Notes: generated from the letters alone by a model not told the origin. Numbered from the stretch's first letter, positions 28,093 to 37,278 are shown. The stretch: 64,000 bases of DNA from Vicinamibacteria bacterium (GCA_025994075.1 JAMQGV010000010.1:1-64000); one strand, 5' to 3'. Program-made: numbers and translations.

Positions 28093-29394
28093 TCAGCGGA
28101 CGGCGAAGAGCGCGTACTCCTGCGGCCCGTAGAGCAGGTCGTTGAGGCGCTCGATCGCCTCCTGCAGCGCGGCGGCGGCGGGCTGCGGCAGGCCCTCGGT
28201 CGGGATCGGCTGCAGGCGGGCGCTGGCGGGCACCGGGGCGCGGTACTCGACGCGGGCCTCGGCGAAGCCCGCGGCAGCGGCGAGGAAGCGCAGCGTGTCG
28301 GGGTGGAGGGCGCGCTCGTGGGTCAGGTCGCGGGTCCACACCTCGAGGAAGCCGGTGACGCTGCGCGGGTTCGGCGTCTCCAGCACCAGCAGGCCGCCGC
28401 GGCGCAGCGCGCGGGCCGCCTCGCGCATCGCCTCGACCAGGACGGGAGGCGGCAGGTGCTCGGCGACCTGGGCCGCGAAGATGCCGCCCAGCGAGCCGTC
28501 GGCACGGCCGCGCAGGAACGAGAGCAGGTCGGTGGCTTCGACCGCGAGGCCGCGCTCCCGGCACTCCTGCACGGCGCGGGCATTGGTCTCGGCGCCGAGC
28601 GCCTCGACGCCCGCTTCGCGCAGCAGCTCGAGGAACTCGCCGCGGCCGCAGCCGAGGTCGGCGACCGGGGCGAGGCCGGCGAAGGCGGGGACGTAGTCGC
28701 GCAGGCGCGCGCGGATCTCGTCGCGCGGGCCGCGGTAGCGGTTCTCGAAGGCGACGTACAGCGCGTCGTCGCGCAGGCGGGCGAGAGCGCCGGCGTCGAG
28801 CACGGCCGTGGGGGCGTCACCGGCTGCAGCCTCGCCCGGGACCGCCAACGCGGTGCGCAGCGCAGCGAGCTCCGCTTCGACGGCCGCCAGCCGGTCGGAC
28901 AGCGCACCCAGCCCGTCGACGCGGCGCCCCAGCGACTCGGCGCGTCGCTCGACCCGCTCGACGACCAGCTCGCCGCGTTCGACGGCCAGCGCCTGCGCCG
29001 CGCGGTCGCGGGCGTCGACCACCGGCATCACCGCCTGGGCGTAGCGCACGAGGGCCGCGGCGAGCTCGGAGGTCGCGGCCCGCGTGCGCGCCGCTTCCTC
29101 GCGCTGCGCGTTCAGGACCTGGACCACGGTCGAGGCGAAGGCCTCGTGGCGCTCGAAGGCGGGGGCCAGCGCGTCGCTCAGCCGTGAGCCGAGCGGCCCC
29201 AGCAGCCGCGGCATCGACAACTCCGCCCGGGTCCACAGCTCGTTCAGGCGGCGAAAGCGCTCGTCGTCGCCGGGCGGCGCCGGGGCCGGCGCGTGCCGCG
29301 CGGCGAGGGCGTCGAGGGCCTGCAGCAGCGCCGCGTAGGCGGCTTCTTCGCGCGCGAGGCGCGACTCGGGATCGGCGGCGGGGTCGGCGCTCAG
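28093..29394 (-). CDS. Class I SAM methyltransferase; likely CTG start
   Basis: This is a 433-residue protein. The frame is open upstream of the last standard start (TTG 29220) back to CTG 29394, directly after the upstream gene's stop. The added N-terminus (RLAREEAAYAALLQALDAL, then RFRRLNELWT) looks coding and resembles the xLNELWxI region of this family. A coiled stretch and then the SAM domain follow: VADLGCGRGEFLELL, LLVLETPNP and AQVAEHLP. It probably methylates a glycan or lipid-linked intermediate. Start choice is uncertain: TTG 29220 or ATG 29214 give shorter proteins. Confidence 0.85.
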   Translation of the reverse strand: MSADPAADPESRLAREEAAYAALLQALDALAARHAPAPAPPGDDERFRRLNELWTRAELSMPRLLGPLGSRLSDALAPAFERHEAFASTVVQVLNAQREEAARTRAATSELAAALVRYAQAVMPVVDARDRAAQALAVERGELVVERVERRAESLGRRVDGLGALSDRLAAVEAELAALRTALAVPGEAAAGDAPTAVLDAGALARLRDDALYVAFENRYRGPRDEIRARLRDYVPAFAGLAPVADLGCGRGEFLELLREAGVEALGAETNARAVQECRERGLAVEATDLLSFLRGRADGSLGGIFAAQVAEHLPPPVLVEAMREAARALRRGGLLVLETPNPRSVTGFLEVWTRDLTHERALHPDTLRFLAAAAGFAEARVEYRAPVPASARLQPIPTEGLPQPAAAALQEAIERLNDLLYGPQEYALFAVR

Positions 29395-29397
29395 CGG

Positions 29398-29736
29398 CTA
29401 CTGGCCGGCGGCCGCACGCGCCGCCAGGTAGGCGAGGACCAGCTCGTCGAGCGAGAGGTCCTCCATCACGGTCGCCGCGCTGCCGGCGTCCTTGTCGAAC
29501 TTGCCGCGCTTGATCTCGGCCACCATCGCGTTGTGCTGGTCTTCCATCAGCTTGGCGATGCCGGCCTCGCTCGACCCCTCGGGCAGGTCCTTGTAGATCA
29601 GCCGCCGCGAGTCGAGGATCTCCCCGCCCTTGTAGACGAGGGTCAGCACCAGCGGGTTGGCCGGCCCCTTGTCCTCCGTCTGGACGTGGTACGTGACGCC
29701 CTTGTAGCGGACGTCGACGTTGAAACCCGTGATCAC
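29398..29736 (-). CDS. Conserved small hypothetical protein, 112 aa
   Basis: The start is GTG 29736, after a GGGGGG Shine-Dalgarno-like run; the longer upstream frame lacks coding character. The opening ITGFNVDVRYKGVTYHVQTED and later LMEDQHNAMVAEIKRGKFD look like a small conserved protein I have seen widely in Acidobacteria and relatives, with no assigned function. It has no signal peptide. It heads the minus-strand methyltransferase/glycosyltransferase operon. Its stop (29398-29400) is 3 bases before the CTG of the methyltransferase. Confidence 0.7.
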   Translation of the reverse strand: MITGFNVDVRYKGVTYHVQTEDKGPANPLVLTLVYKGGEILDSRRLIYKDLPEGSSEAGIAKLMEDQHNAMVAEIKRGKFDKDAGSAATVMEDLSLDELVLAYLAARAAAGQ

Positions 29737-29759
29737 TCTGAAACCCCCCGCCCTCGCCC

Positions 29760-29777
29760 CGGGGACGGGAGTCCCCG
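29760..29777. other. Hairpin in the divergent region
   Basis: A perfect 7-bp stem (CGGGGAC/GTCCCCG) with a 4-base loop lies between the minus gene at 29736 and the plus gene at 29885. It could be a leader hairpin for the minus gene. No T tract is near, so it is not a terminator. Confidence 0.3.
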
Positions 29778-29884
29778 TGCGCGCGGAATGACGACCTCGG
29801 CGCGGGGATTCTCGCGGCCCGCGCGCGCGCGTGTCAAGGCGCCCGCCGCGGCCATAATCGGCGGGTTCAGCGAGGAGGTTGCCC

Positions 29885-30037
29885 GTGGAGCCGATGCCCG
29901 CACACCGTGCCCCAGCCGCCGACGAGGAGGAGCGGGTGCCGCTGTTCGGCACCTGGCGGGCGATCTACCTGGCCGTGCTGGTGACCGAGCTGCTGACGAT
30001 CCTGGGCGTGGCCGTGTTCCAGGGAGTCCGCTGGTGA
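29885..30037 (+). CDS. Small single-TM protein before SSS symporter, 50 aa
   Basis: This short protein starts at GTG 29885, after GAGGAGG (29872-29878). A charged N-terminus of about 20 residues is followed by one hydrophobic helix, roughly IYLAVLVTELLTILGVAV. Its stop overlaps the GTG of the SSS transporter (GTGA at 30034-30037), so the two are translationally coupled. Small membrane partners preceding sodium:solute symporters are known in bacteria (family pattern). A helper or assembly role is inferred. ATG at 29894 is an alternative start. Confidence 0.75.
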   Translation: MEPMPAHRAPAADEEERVPLFGTWRAIYLAVLVTELLTILGVAVFQGVRW

Positions 30038-31701
30038 CGCCGCTCGACTGGAGCGTGCTGGTCGTCTACCTGGTCGGCATCGTCGCCTTCGGCGTCTGGT
30101 CCGGGCGCGGCAACACCAAGATCGACGACTTCTTCCTGGCCGGCCGCGAGATGCGCTGGTGGGCCGTCGGGCTGTCGGTGATGGCGACCCAGATCAGCGC
30201 CATCACCTTCGTCGGCACCACCGGCCAGGCCTACACCGACGGGATGCGCTTCCTGGTCGTGTACTTCGGGCTGCCGGTCGCGATGGTGATCCTGTGCGTG
30301 ACGCTGGTGCCGTTCTTCTACCGCGCCGGCGTATTCACCGCGTACCAGTACCTCGAGCAGCGCTTCGACTCCCGCACCCGCACGCTCACCAGCCTGCTGT
30401 TCCAGCTCTCGCGCGGCCTCGCGGTCGGGGTCACGCTCTACGCGCCGTCGCTGGTGCTGTCGGTGATCCTCGGCTGGAGCGAGCAGGCGACGATCCTGCT
30501 GATGGGCGGCAGCACCATCGCGTACGTGATGTACGGCGGCAACAAGTCGGTGATCTGGACCGACGTCGTGCAGATGGCGATCATCTGGTTCGGCATCTTC
30601 CTCTGCTTCGGCGTGGCGATCGCCCAGTTGCCCGAGGACCTGGGCTTCGAGGGCGCCTTGGCGCTGGCCCAGGCCCAGGGCCGGCTCGACACGCTCGACA
30701 CCTCGACCAGCCTGAGCCAGCCCTACACGCTGTGGGGCGGGCTGATCGGCGGCCTGTTCCTGATGCTCAGCTACTTCGGCTGCGACCAGAGCCAGGTCCA
30801 GCGCTACCTCGCGGGCGCGACGCTCGGGCAGAGCCGGCTGTCGCTGCTGTTCAACGCGTTCCTCAAGGTCCCGATGCAGTTCCTGATCCTGCTGACGGGC
30901 GTGCTGGTGTTCGTCTTCTACCACTTCGAGCGGCCGCCGCTGATCTGGAACGAGGTGGACCAGGCGCGACTGGAGGCGCAGGCGCCGCCGGACCGGCTGC
31001 GCGCCGTCCAGGAGCGTTTCGACGCCGCCCACGCGGCGCGCGAGGCCGCGGCCCTCGACTACGCGCGCGGCCGCGAGGCCGGCGCTTCGCCCGAGGCCTA
31101 CCGCGCCGCGGAACGCGAGCTGCTGGCCGCCCGCGGCGAGGCGGTGGCGCTGCTGCAGCAGGTCAAGGGCGACACGGGCCGCTACAACGACACCAACTAC
31201 ATCTTCCCCAAGTACATCGTCAGCCAGTTGCCCAAGGGCTTCGCCGGGCTCGTCATCGCGGTCATCTTCGCGGCGGCGATGTCGACCCTGGCCGGCGAGT
31301 TCAACTCGCTGGCGACGGCGACGATGGTCGACTTCTACAAGCGCTTCGTCCGCCCCGACGGGGGCGACCGCCACGAGCTGCTGGTGTCGCGGCTGATGAC
31401 GGTCGGCTGGGGCGGCTTCGCCTGCCTGATCGCGCTCGAGGCCGGGCGCCTGGGCTCGGCCATCGAGGTCGTCAACAAGTTCGGGTCGTACTTCTACGGC
31501 TCGATCCTGGGCGTGTTCGCGCTGGCGGCGCTGACGAAGCGGGCGACCGCGGCCGGCGCCTTCTGGGGCCTGTTCGCGGGCATGGCCTCGGTGGCCCTGG
31601 TCGCGCAGTTCACGAGCATCCACTTCCTCTGGTACAACGTCGTCGGCGCCGTCGCGGTGTTCGTCAGCGGCCTGCTGATCAGCGCGCTGCGGCGCGGCTA
31701 G
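30034..31701 (+). CDS. Sodium:solute symporter (SSS family)
   Basis: This 555-residue membrane transporter has about 13 predicted helices and couples Na+ entry to solute uptake. It has the SSS features WSGRGNTKIDDFFLAGREMRWW and GLSVMATQISAITFVG at the N-terminus. A long hydrophilic insert with many Ala/Arg/Glu (about residues 300-385) sits between helices, which is larger than usual. The solute is not readable. GTG 30034 overlaps the preceding small gene. Confidence 0.88.
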   Translation: MTPLDWSVLVVYLVGIVAFGVWSGRGNTKIDDFFLAGREMRWWAVGLSVMATQISAITFVGTTGQAYTDGMRFLVVYFGLPVAMVILCVTLVPFFYRAGVFTAYQYLEQRFDSRTRTLTSLLFQLSRGLAVGVTLYAPSLVLSVILGWSEQATILLMGGSTIAYVMYGGNKSVIWTDVVQMAIIWFGIFLCFGVAIAQLPEDLGFEGALALAQAQGRLDTLDTSTSLSQPYTLWGGLIGGLFLMLSYFGCDQSQVQRYLAGATLGQSRLSLLFNAFLKVPMQFLILLTGVLVFVFYHFERPPLIWNEVDQARLEAQAPPDRLRAVQERFDAAHAAREAAALDYARGREAGASPEAYRAAERELLAARGEAVALLQQVKGDTGRYNDTNYIFPKYIVSQLPKGFAGLVIAVIFAAAMSTLAGEFNSLATATMVDFYKRFVRPDGGDRHELLVSRLMTVGWGGFACLIALEAGRLGSAIEVVNKFGSYFYGSILGVFALAALTKRATAAGAFWGLFAGMASVALVAQFTSIHFLWYNVVGAVAVFVSGLLISALRRG

Positions 31702-31708
31702 GAGCTCC

Positions 31709-33121
31709 ATGGGCGCGACGGCATTCGACTCGTTCTACCTGCGCGACCGCTACGGATCGGCCGCGATGCGCGCGATCTGGGACGATCGCGCCATGATCCA
31801 GCGCTGGCTCGACGTCGAGGCCGCGCTGGCCGAGGTGCAGGCCGGCATGGGCCTGGTGCCGCGTCCCGCCGCCGCCGAGATCCGGCGCAAGGCGCGGGTC
31901 GAGCTGCTCGACCTGCAGGCGATGCGGCGCGACTTCGACCGCACCTGGAACCCGGTCGTGCCGGTGGTCGACGCGTTGCGCGCGGTGCTCAGCCCCCGCG
32001 CGGCGCGCTGGGTGCACTGGGGCGCCACCAGCAAGAACGTCTTCGACACCGGCACCGCGCTGCAGATCAAGGACACCACCGTCGTGGTGCTGGCCGAGCT
32101 CGACGCCGTGTGCGCCGCGCTCGCCCGGCTCTGCGAGGAGCACCGCGGCACGTTGATGGCGGGCCGCACCCACGGCCAGCACGCGATGCCGATCACCTTC
32201 GGCTACAAGTGCGCGGTGTGGCTCGACGAGCTGCTGCGCCAGCGCCAGCGGCTGCTGGCCTGCCGCGAGCGGGCGCTGTGCGGCGAGTTCGGCGGCGCCG
32301 TCGGCACCCTGGCGTCGCTCGGCAGGCGCGGCCTCGTCGTCCAGGACCGGCTGATGCGGCGGCTCGGGCTGTCGGCCCCGCGCATCCCCAGCAAGACCGC
32401 GGGCGACCGCTTCGCGGAGTTCTTCCTGGTCGTGTCGTCGCTGGCGATGAGCCTCGGCAAGATCGCGCAGAACGTCTACAACCTGCAGGTCAGCGACACC
32501 GACGAGGCGTGCGAGTTCTCGGAGGGCAAGGTCGGCTCGTCGGCGATGCCGCACAAGCTGAACCCGGTGGCCTCGGGTTCGGTGGTGCTGCTGGGCCGGC
32601 TGGTCAAGTCCCGCGCCACGGCGGTGCTCGAGTACGTCCACTGCGAGTGGGAGGACGACCACCGCCAGGGCGAGACGCCGTGGTCGTTCGCGCCGGAGAT
32701 CTGCCTGCTGCTGGGCGCCCAGTTCGTGATGCTGAAACGGGTGCTCGGCTCGCTGATCGTCAAGCCGGAGAACATGCTGCGCAACCTGGATCGCAGCGGC
32801 GGGGCCGTGCTGTCCGAGGCGGTGATGATGGCGCTCGCGAAGCGGATCGGCCGCGACAAGGCCCACGCCCACGTGCTCGCGCTGTCGCGCCGGGCGCTGG
32901 CCGCCGGCGTGCCGTTCCGGACCGCGGCGGCGGAGGACGACCTGGTGCGGCGCCAGGTGCCGGCGAAGGCGCTGGCGAAGGCGCTCGACTACCGCTCCTC
33001 GCTGGGCCTCGTCGACCACTTCGTGGACGCCGCGCTGCGCGGCTATCGATCCGAGGTGCTCGCGGCGCGCCGCGGCGGCCGCGGCCGGGGTCGCGGGGGA
33101 CGGCGGCAGGCCCGGCCGTGA
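31709..33121 (+). CDS. Adenylosuccinate lyase/PcaB superfamily lyase
   Basis: This 470-residue member of the fumarase/aspartase superfamily has the superfamily signature GSSAMPHKLNP and the GRTHGQHAMPITFGY loop. The opening DRYGSAAMRAIWDD and WLDVEAALAEVQ suggest an adenylosuccinate lyase or 3-carboxy-muconate cycloisomerase type. Active-site Ser and His residues are present. A Gly/Arg-rich tail ends the protein. TAGGAG precedes ATG 31709, and the stop overlaps the next gene. True PurB is possible but not certain, since the neighbours are not purine genes. Confidence 0.75.
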   Translation: MGATAFDSFYLRDRYGSAAMRAIWDDRAMIQRWLDVEAALAEVQAGMGLVPRPAAAEIRRKARVELLDLQAMRRDFDRTWNPVVPVVDALRAVLSPRAARWVHWGATSKNVFDTGTALQIKDTTVVVLAELDAVCAALARLCEEHRGTLMAGRTHGQHAMPITFGYKCAVWLDELLRQRQRLLACRERALCGEFGGAVGTLASLGRRGLVVQDRLMRRLGLSAPRIPSKTAGDRFAEFFLVVSSLAMSLGKIAQNVYNLQVSDTDEACEFSEGKVGSSAMPHKLNPVASGSVVLLGRLVKSRATAVLEYVHCEWEDDHRQGETPWSFAPEICLLLGAQFVMLKRVLGSLIVKPENMLRNLDRSGGAVLSEAVMMALAKRIGRDKAHAHVLALSRRALAAGVPFRTAAAEDDLVRRQVPAKALAKALDYRSSLGLVDHFVDAALRGYRSEVLAARRGGRGRGRGGRRQARP

Positions 33122-33726
33122 GACCGGCTCGCGGCGAGGCCGAGGCGCTGGACGCCGCCCTCGTCGCGGGTTACGACGCTGCCCTCGCGCGCGCCGCGCG
33201 GTGCTGCGGGCCCGCGCTGCGCTTCGACGGCTGCCCGGCCTGCTGCCTGGGTCCGTTCCCGATCTCGGCCGCCGACGCCTGGCGCCTGCGCCGCGGCCTG
33301 GCGGCCCTCGCCGCCGCCGAACCGCAGCGGGCCGAGGCCGTGCGGACCCGCGCACGCGCGGCGATCGAGGCGTTCGGTGACGCCTACCCCGGCGATCGCG
33401 TGAGCGGGTGGCTCGGCCCGGACGAGGCCGCCGAGGAGGCGTTCGCCGAGCATTTCGCATCGCTGCGTTGCCCGGCCCTCGAGCCGGACGACCGCTGCGC
33501 ACTCTACGCTTCGCGGCCGCTCGCCTGCCGCAGCTACGGGCCGCCCGTGCGGATCGCGGGCACGGACCTGCCGCCCTGCCAGCGCTGCTTCGTGGGTGAC
33601 GCGGCGCTGGCCGAGCGCTGCCGCGCCGCGCTCGACCCCGAGGACCGGGAGGCCGCGCTGCTGGCGGCGCTCGACGAGCTCGGGGAAACCGTGATCGCCT
33701 TCGCCCTGCTCCAGGAGGATCGATGA
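33118..33726 (+). CDS. YkgJ-family cysteine-cluster protein
   Basis: This 202-residue protein has a Cys-rich zinc/iron-binding pattern: CCGPALRFDGCPACCLGPF, then RCPALEPDDRCALYASRP with LACRSYGPP and later CQRCF. This matches UPF0153/YkgJ proteins, whose function is not settled. GTG 33118 overlaps the lyase stop, and its own stop overlaps the next ATG. It is probably cytosolic. The Cys-rich core suggests metal binding or redox sensing. Confidence 0.75.
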   Translation: MRPARGEAEALDAALVAGYDAALARAARCCGPALRFDGCPACCLGPFPISAADAWRLRRGLAALAAAEPQRAEAVRTRARAAIEAFGDAYPGDRVSGWLGPDEAAEEAFAEHFASLRCPALEPDDRCALYASRPLACRSYGPPVRIAGTDLPPCQRCFVGDAALAERCRAALDPEDREAALLAALDELGETVIAFALLQEDR

Positions 33727-34211
33727 AGCCGAACGCCGCCGCCCGCCGCGCCTGGGCCGCCACGAGCCTGCGGGTGTGGCCCGACCGCTATGCCTTCGCG
33801 GCCTTCTCGCCGCGCGAGGCGGCGCGCGTGCTGGAGGCCGCCGCGCGGCCGAAGCGGGCGTTCGTCGCCGTCGTCGTCGAGGCGGGCGAGGTGACGCTCA
33901 CGGTGCCGTGGCGGGCCTTCGCGAAGTCCGGGCTCGCGGGCCGCGCCGATGCGGTGGCCGGGCCGTACCGGGTGATCACGTTCGAGACCTCGCTGGCGCT
34001 CGACCTCGTCGGCTACCTGGCGCCCGCGGCGGAGCGCCTGGCGCGCGCCGGCATCTCGATGGTCCCGCAGTGCGGCTATCGCACCGACCACCTGCTGGTC
34101 CGCGAGCAGGACCTGGAGCGGGCGGTCGGCGTGCTCCAGTCCTGGGTCGCCGCCTGCGCGGCGCCGGCCCCGCGGCGGGCGGCGCGAGCCGTCGCGAAGC
34201 GCCGCCGCTGA
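33723..34211 (+). CDS. ACT-domain (ACT_7-like) regulatory protein
   Basis: This 162-residue protein has a C-terminal ACT-like domain: VAGPYRVITFETSL, then VGYLAPAAERLARAGISM and HLLVREQDLERAVGVL. ACT_7 domains usually bind amino acids and regulate an enzyme. The N-terminus is less clear (LTVPWRAFAKSG) and may be a second ACT-like half. It has a basic tail (RRAARAVAKRRR). ATGA overlap with the YkgJ gene and proximity to the lyase make a three-gene set. Confidence 0.7.
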   Translation: MKPNAAARRAWAATSLRVWPDRYAFAAFSPREAARVLEAAARPKRAFVAVVVEAGEVTLTVPWRAFAKSGLAGRADAVAGPYRVITFETSLALDLVGYLAPAAERLARAGISMVPQCGYRTDHLLVREQDLERAVGVLQSWVAACAAPAPRRAARAVAKRRR

Positions 34212-34219
34212 AAGACGAA

Positions 34220-34250
34220 GGGGGCGCGGCGCCCGTGGCGCCACGCCCCC
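34220..34250. terminator. GC-rich convergent hairpin
   Basis: Seven-bp arms GGGGGCG/CGCCCCC are extended by the nearly paired CGGCGCC/GGCGCCA around a CGT loop, between two convergent stops (34211 and 34269). No U-tract follows on the plus strand; on the minus strand CTTCGTCTTT follows. It may stop both transcripts. Confidence 0.5.
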
Positions 34251-34268
34251 GAAGGACGGAGGAACGGC

Positions 34269-37148
34269 CTAGAAGCTCAGCTTGACGCCGACCTGGGCCT
34301 GCCGCTGCTGGTAGCCGCCGATGCCGGCGAACTCGGCCGGGATCGGGGTGGTCGGGTTGCCCGCGGTGTCGACGGCGACCACGCGGTTGACCGTGGCCAC
34401 GTTCTCCGTGTTGAAGATGTTCTTGGCCTCGACGAACAGCTCGGCGCGGACGCGGTCCGTGAAGCGCACGAAGCGCACGTAGCGGGCGTCGACGTTGAAC
34501 ACGCGGCCGAGGCGGCCGGTGTTGCGGTCGACGCCGACGGGCCGGTCGTTCTGCACGCCGTCGTTGTTGAGGTCGCGGTTGGCGCGGATGTTGAACGGCA
34601 GCCCCGAGTTGAGCTGGACGATGAAGCCGAGCTGGTTGTCGTTGAGCAGCGCGGCACCGAAGCCGTCACCCTCGACCTTGGGCTGGATCAGCGCCGAGGC
34701 GACCAGGGTGTGGGTCTGGTTGAACACGGTGACGCCCTTGTCGCGGTCCAGGTTGGTGGGGTCGGAGACGCGGTCGTCGATCGAGCCGACCACGTAGGTG
34801 CCGGTCAGCGGCGCGTTGTCCTCGCCCTTGGCCAGCGTGTAGGTCGCCTGGAACTGCCAGCCGTGGCTCATCCGCTTGTTGACCGTGAAGGTCATCGCGT
34901 TGTAGGTCGACTCGCCGATCGACTGGAACATGTCGATCGCGCCGAACGCCGCGTTCGGGCGGGTGGTCGAGAAGATCGGCCGGCCGTCCGCCAGCGTCGC
35001 GCCGGAGGGCGCCAGGTTCTGGTCGATCAGCACCGGCATGTTGCGGCCGATCGAGTTGACGAAGCCGACCGAGACCGCGAGGTCGCTGGTCAGCGCGCGC
35101 TCGATCTGGACGTTGGTCAGGATCGAGTACTGGGTCGAGAAGTCCGGGTCCATCACCACGATGCTCTGGCGCGGGCGCACGAAGCCCGGCGGCAGGTTGC
35201 CCATCGTGCCCGGGAAGGCGGGAGCGCCGGCGTCGGTCGGCCGGATCGTGACCGAGAAGGTCCGCGGGTCGCCGTTGCGCTGGATCGAGTCCTCGTAGAA
35301 GTTGAGCAGCGGCGGTTCGTACATCACGCCCGTGGAAGCGCGCAGGACGGTGCGCTGGGCGTCGTCGAGCGTCCACGAGAAGCCGATCCGCGGCGCGAAG
35401 TTGTTCTTGTCGACCTTGAACTCGTTCGAGTACGGGTTGGCCGCGAACGGCCGGGCGTCCGGCACCTGGAACAGGTCGTAGCGCAGGCCGTAGAGGAGCT
35501 TGAAGTTCGGCGTCAGCCGGAAATCGTCCTGCACGAAGAAGCCGAGGAAGCTCGACTTGTACTCGACCCGCGGGTCGCCGACCAGCTCGGCGTAGGTCGA
35601 GTAGGCCCGCGGGTTGGCGCCCGAGCGCGCCGCCTGGTACGCGGCGGTGTTGGCGAACGTGTAGAGCTGGAACATCGCGTTCTCGCGCGAGTCGTCGACG
35701 AACTGGGCGTCGAAGCCGAGCTTCACGTTGTGGCGGCCGCGCACGATCGTGAAGTTGTCGATCACCTGCCAGATGCCCTGGTTGAAGTCGAAGCCGGCCT
35801 GCGAGACGGTGTCGATCGGGCCGCCGAAGTTGGCGACGCCGGAAACCGTGATCGCCGGGCCGGTGCCCGAGCCGTCGGACGCCGTGCGGAACTGGTGGCG
35901 GCGGGCGTACTGCACGCGCAGCTCGTTGAGCTTGTCGGGCCCGAGCGTCGAGATCAGCTGCATCGAGACCGAGTCCATCCGGTCGTTGAAGTCGGTCGCG
36001 CGCTGGATCGTGTTGAGGCCGCCGCCGATGTTGTAGGGCGACTCGTTCTTGAAGAAGAAGTAGCGGCCCGTCAGCTTGTGCTTCGGCGAGAGCTGGTGGT
36101 CGATCTTGCCGAGGAAGAAGTGGACCTTCTGGGCCGCCGGGATCACGCCGTCCTGCGAGACCTGCTCCGGGGTCAGGCCCAGCGCGGCCGCGTTGGCCTG
36201 GGTCACGCTGACCGTGCGGTCGGCGGAGAGGTCGCGGTCGACGAACTCGTAGCCGAGGTAGAAGTGGGTCTTGTCCTTCTGGATCGGGCCGCCGAGGGTG
36301 GCCGTCCAGTTGTTGACGTAGGTGTCGGGCTTGCGCGCGGTCGGCGAGAGGAAGAACGGCTTGTCCGACATCGCCTTGCGGCGGAAGCGGAAGCTGGCCG
36401 AGCCGGTCAGCTCGTTGGTGCCCGAGGGGGTGACCGCGTTGTAGACCATGCCGGTGGTGTGGCCGAACTCGGGGGCGAAGCCGGAGGTGATCACCTTCAC
36501 CTCGCGCACCATGATCTCGGAGGTCGGCAGCAGGCGCAGGCCGGCGCGGTCCTTCTCGGTGTTGGTGTTGCCGTCGATCTGGTAGTTGGTGCGCATCTGG
36601 GTGCCGTTGGCGTTGATGCGCGGCACCCCGAACTCCTCGTTCTCGTAGCCGGTGACGTTGGCCTGCAGGAACGCGAAGTTGTAGGGGTTGCGCGAGACGA
36701 GCGGCAGGTTCTTGATCTCGTTCTCGCCGATCGTGCGGCCAAGGTCGATCTTGCCGGGCTCGGCGACCGGGGCCTCGGCGGAGACCGAGACGACCTCCTC
36801 GATGCCGCCGACCTCCAGCGAGAAGTTGATCTGCGCCGTCTGGCCGGCCCGCAGCGTCAGGCCCGTGCGCTCGATCGCCTTGAAGCCCGAAAGCTCGGCC
36901 TTCACCTTGTAGGTGCCGAGCGGCAGCAGCAGCGCCCGGTAGCTGCCGTCGCCGCCGGTGGCGACCGTGCGGCTGGTGCCGGTGTCGACGTTGGTCACGG
37001 TCACGTTCGCGCCCGGCAGCGCGGCGCCGGTCGTGTCGCGGACGAGGCCCTCGATGGCGCCGTTGGCGGCGGTCGACTGGGCCTGCACGGGTGTGGCGAG
37101 GAACGCGGCCGTCACGGCCGCCAGTCCCGCGCGCAGCAACTTCGTCAT
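34269..37148 (-). CDS. TonB-dependent receptor, Oar-like
   Basis: This 959-residue outer-membrane receptor has a signal peptide (1-24), a carboxypeptidase-regulatory-like domain (about 28-115), a plug (about 125-240) and a large beta-barrel to the C-terminus, which ends in Phe (VGVKLSF). No lipobox is seen. Motifs NPYNFAFLQANVTG and ITSGFAPEFGHTTG match the Oar-like group common in Acidobacteria. AAGGAGG lies 12 bases before ATG 37148. It probably imports polymers or siderophores in a TonB-dependent way. No SusD-like or TonB gene is adjacent. Confidence 0.92.
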   Translation of the reverse strand: MTKLLRAGLAAVTAAFLATPVQAQSTAANGAIEGLVRDTTGAALPGANVTVTNVDTGTSRTVATGGDGSYRALLLPLGTYKVKAELSGFKAIERTGLTLRAGQTAQINFSLEVGGIEEVVSVSAEAPVAEPGKIDLGRTIGENEIKNLPLVSRNPYNFAFLQANVTGYENEEFGVPRINANGTQMRTNYQIDGNTNTEKDRAGLRLLPTSEIMVREVKVITSGFAPEFGHTTGMVYNAVTPSGTNELTGSASFRFRRKAMSDKPFFLSPTARKPDTYVNNWTATLGGPIQKDKTHFYLGYEFVDRDLSADRTVSVTQANAAALGLTPEQVSQDGVIPAAQKVHFFLGKIDHQLSPKHKLTGRYFFFKNESPYNIGGGLNTIQRATDFNDRMDSVSMQLISTLGPDKLNELRVQYARRHQFRTASDGSGTGPAITVSGVANFGGPIDTVSQAGFDFNQGIWQVIDNFTIVRGRHNVKLGFDAQFVDDSRENAMFQLYTFANTAAYQAARSGANPRAYSTYAELVGDPRVEYKSSFLGFFVQDDFRLTPNFKLLYGLRYDLFQVPDARPFAANPYSNEFKVDKNNFAPRIGFSWTLDDAQRTVLRASTGVMYEPPLLNFYEDSIQRNGDPRTFSVTIRPTDAGAPAFPGTMGNLPPGFVRPRQSIVVMDPDFSTQYSILTNVQIERALTSDLAVSVGFVNSIGRNMPVLIDQNLAPSGATLADGRPIFSTTRPNAAFGAIDMFQSIGESTYNAMTFTVNKRMSHGWQFQATYTLAKGEDNAPLTGTYVVGSIDDRVSDPTNLDRDKGVTVFNQTHTLVASALIQPKVEGDGFGAALLNDNQLGFIVQLNSGLPFNIRANRDLNNDGVQNDRPVGVDRNTGRLGRVFNVDARYVRFVRFTDRVRAELFVEAKNIFNTENVATVNRVVAVDTAGNPTTPIPAEFAGIGGYQQRQAQVGVKLSF

Positions 37149-37219
37149 GGGATCGATACCTCCTTGTCCGCGCCGCCGGGGGATGGGCGGTGGACGGTGT
37201 GCCCGCTTTGGTGGCGCGG

Positions 37220-37248
37220 AGTATCCGGCCGGCGCCCGAGGGCGTCAA
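37220..37248 (-). promoter_or_regulatory. Promoter of the TonB-receptor gene
   Basis: On the minus strand TTGACG (37248-37243), a 17-base spacer and GATACT (37225-37220) form a good sigma-70-like promoter. The transcript would start near 37213, giving about a 65-base leader to ATG 37148 with AAGGAGG near the end. Confidence 0.6.
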
Positions 37249-37278
37249 GGTGGTAAAGGCCGGCCCCGCCGCACGCGT

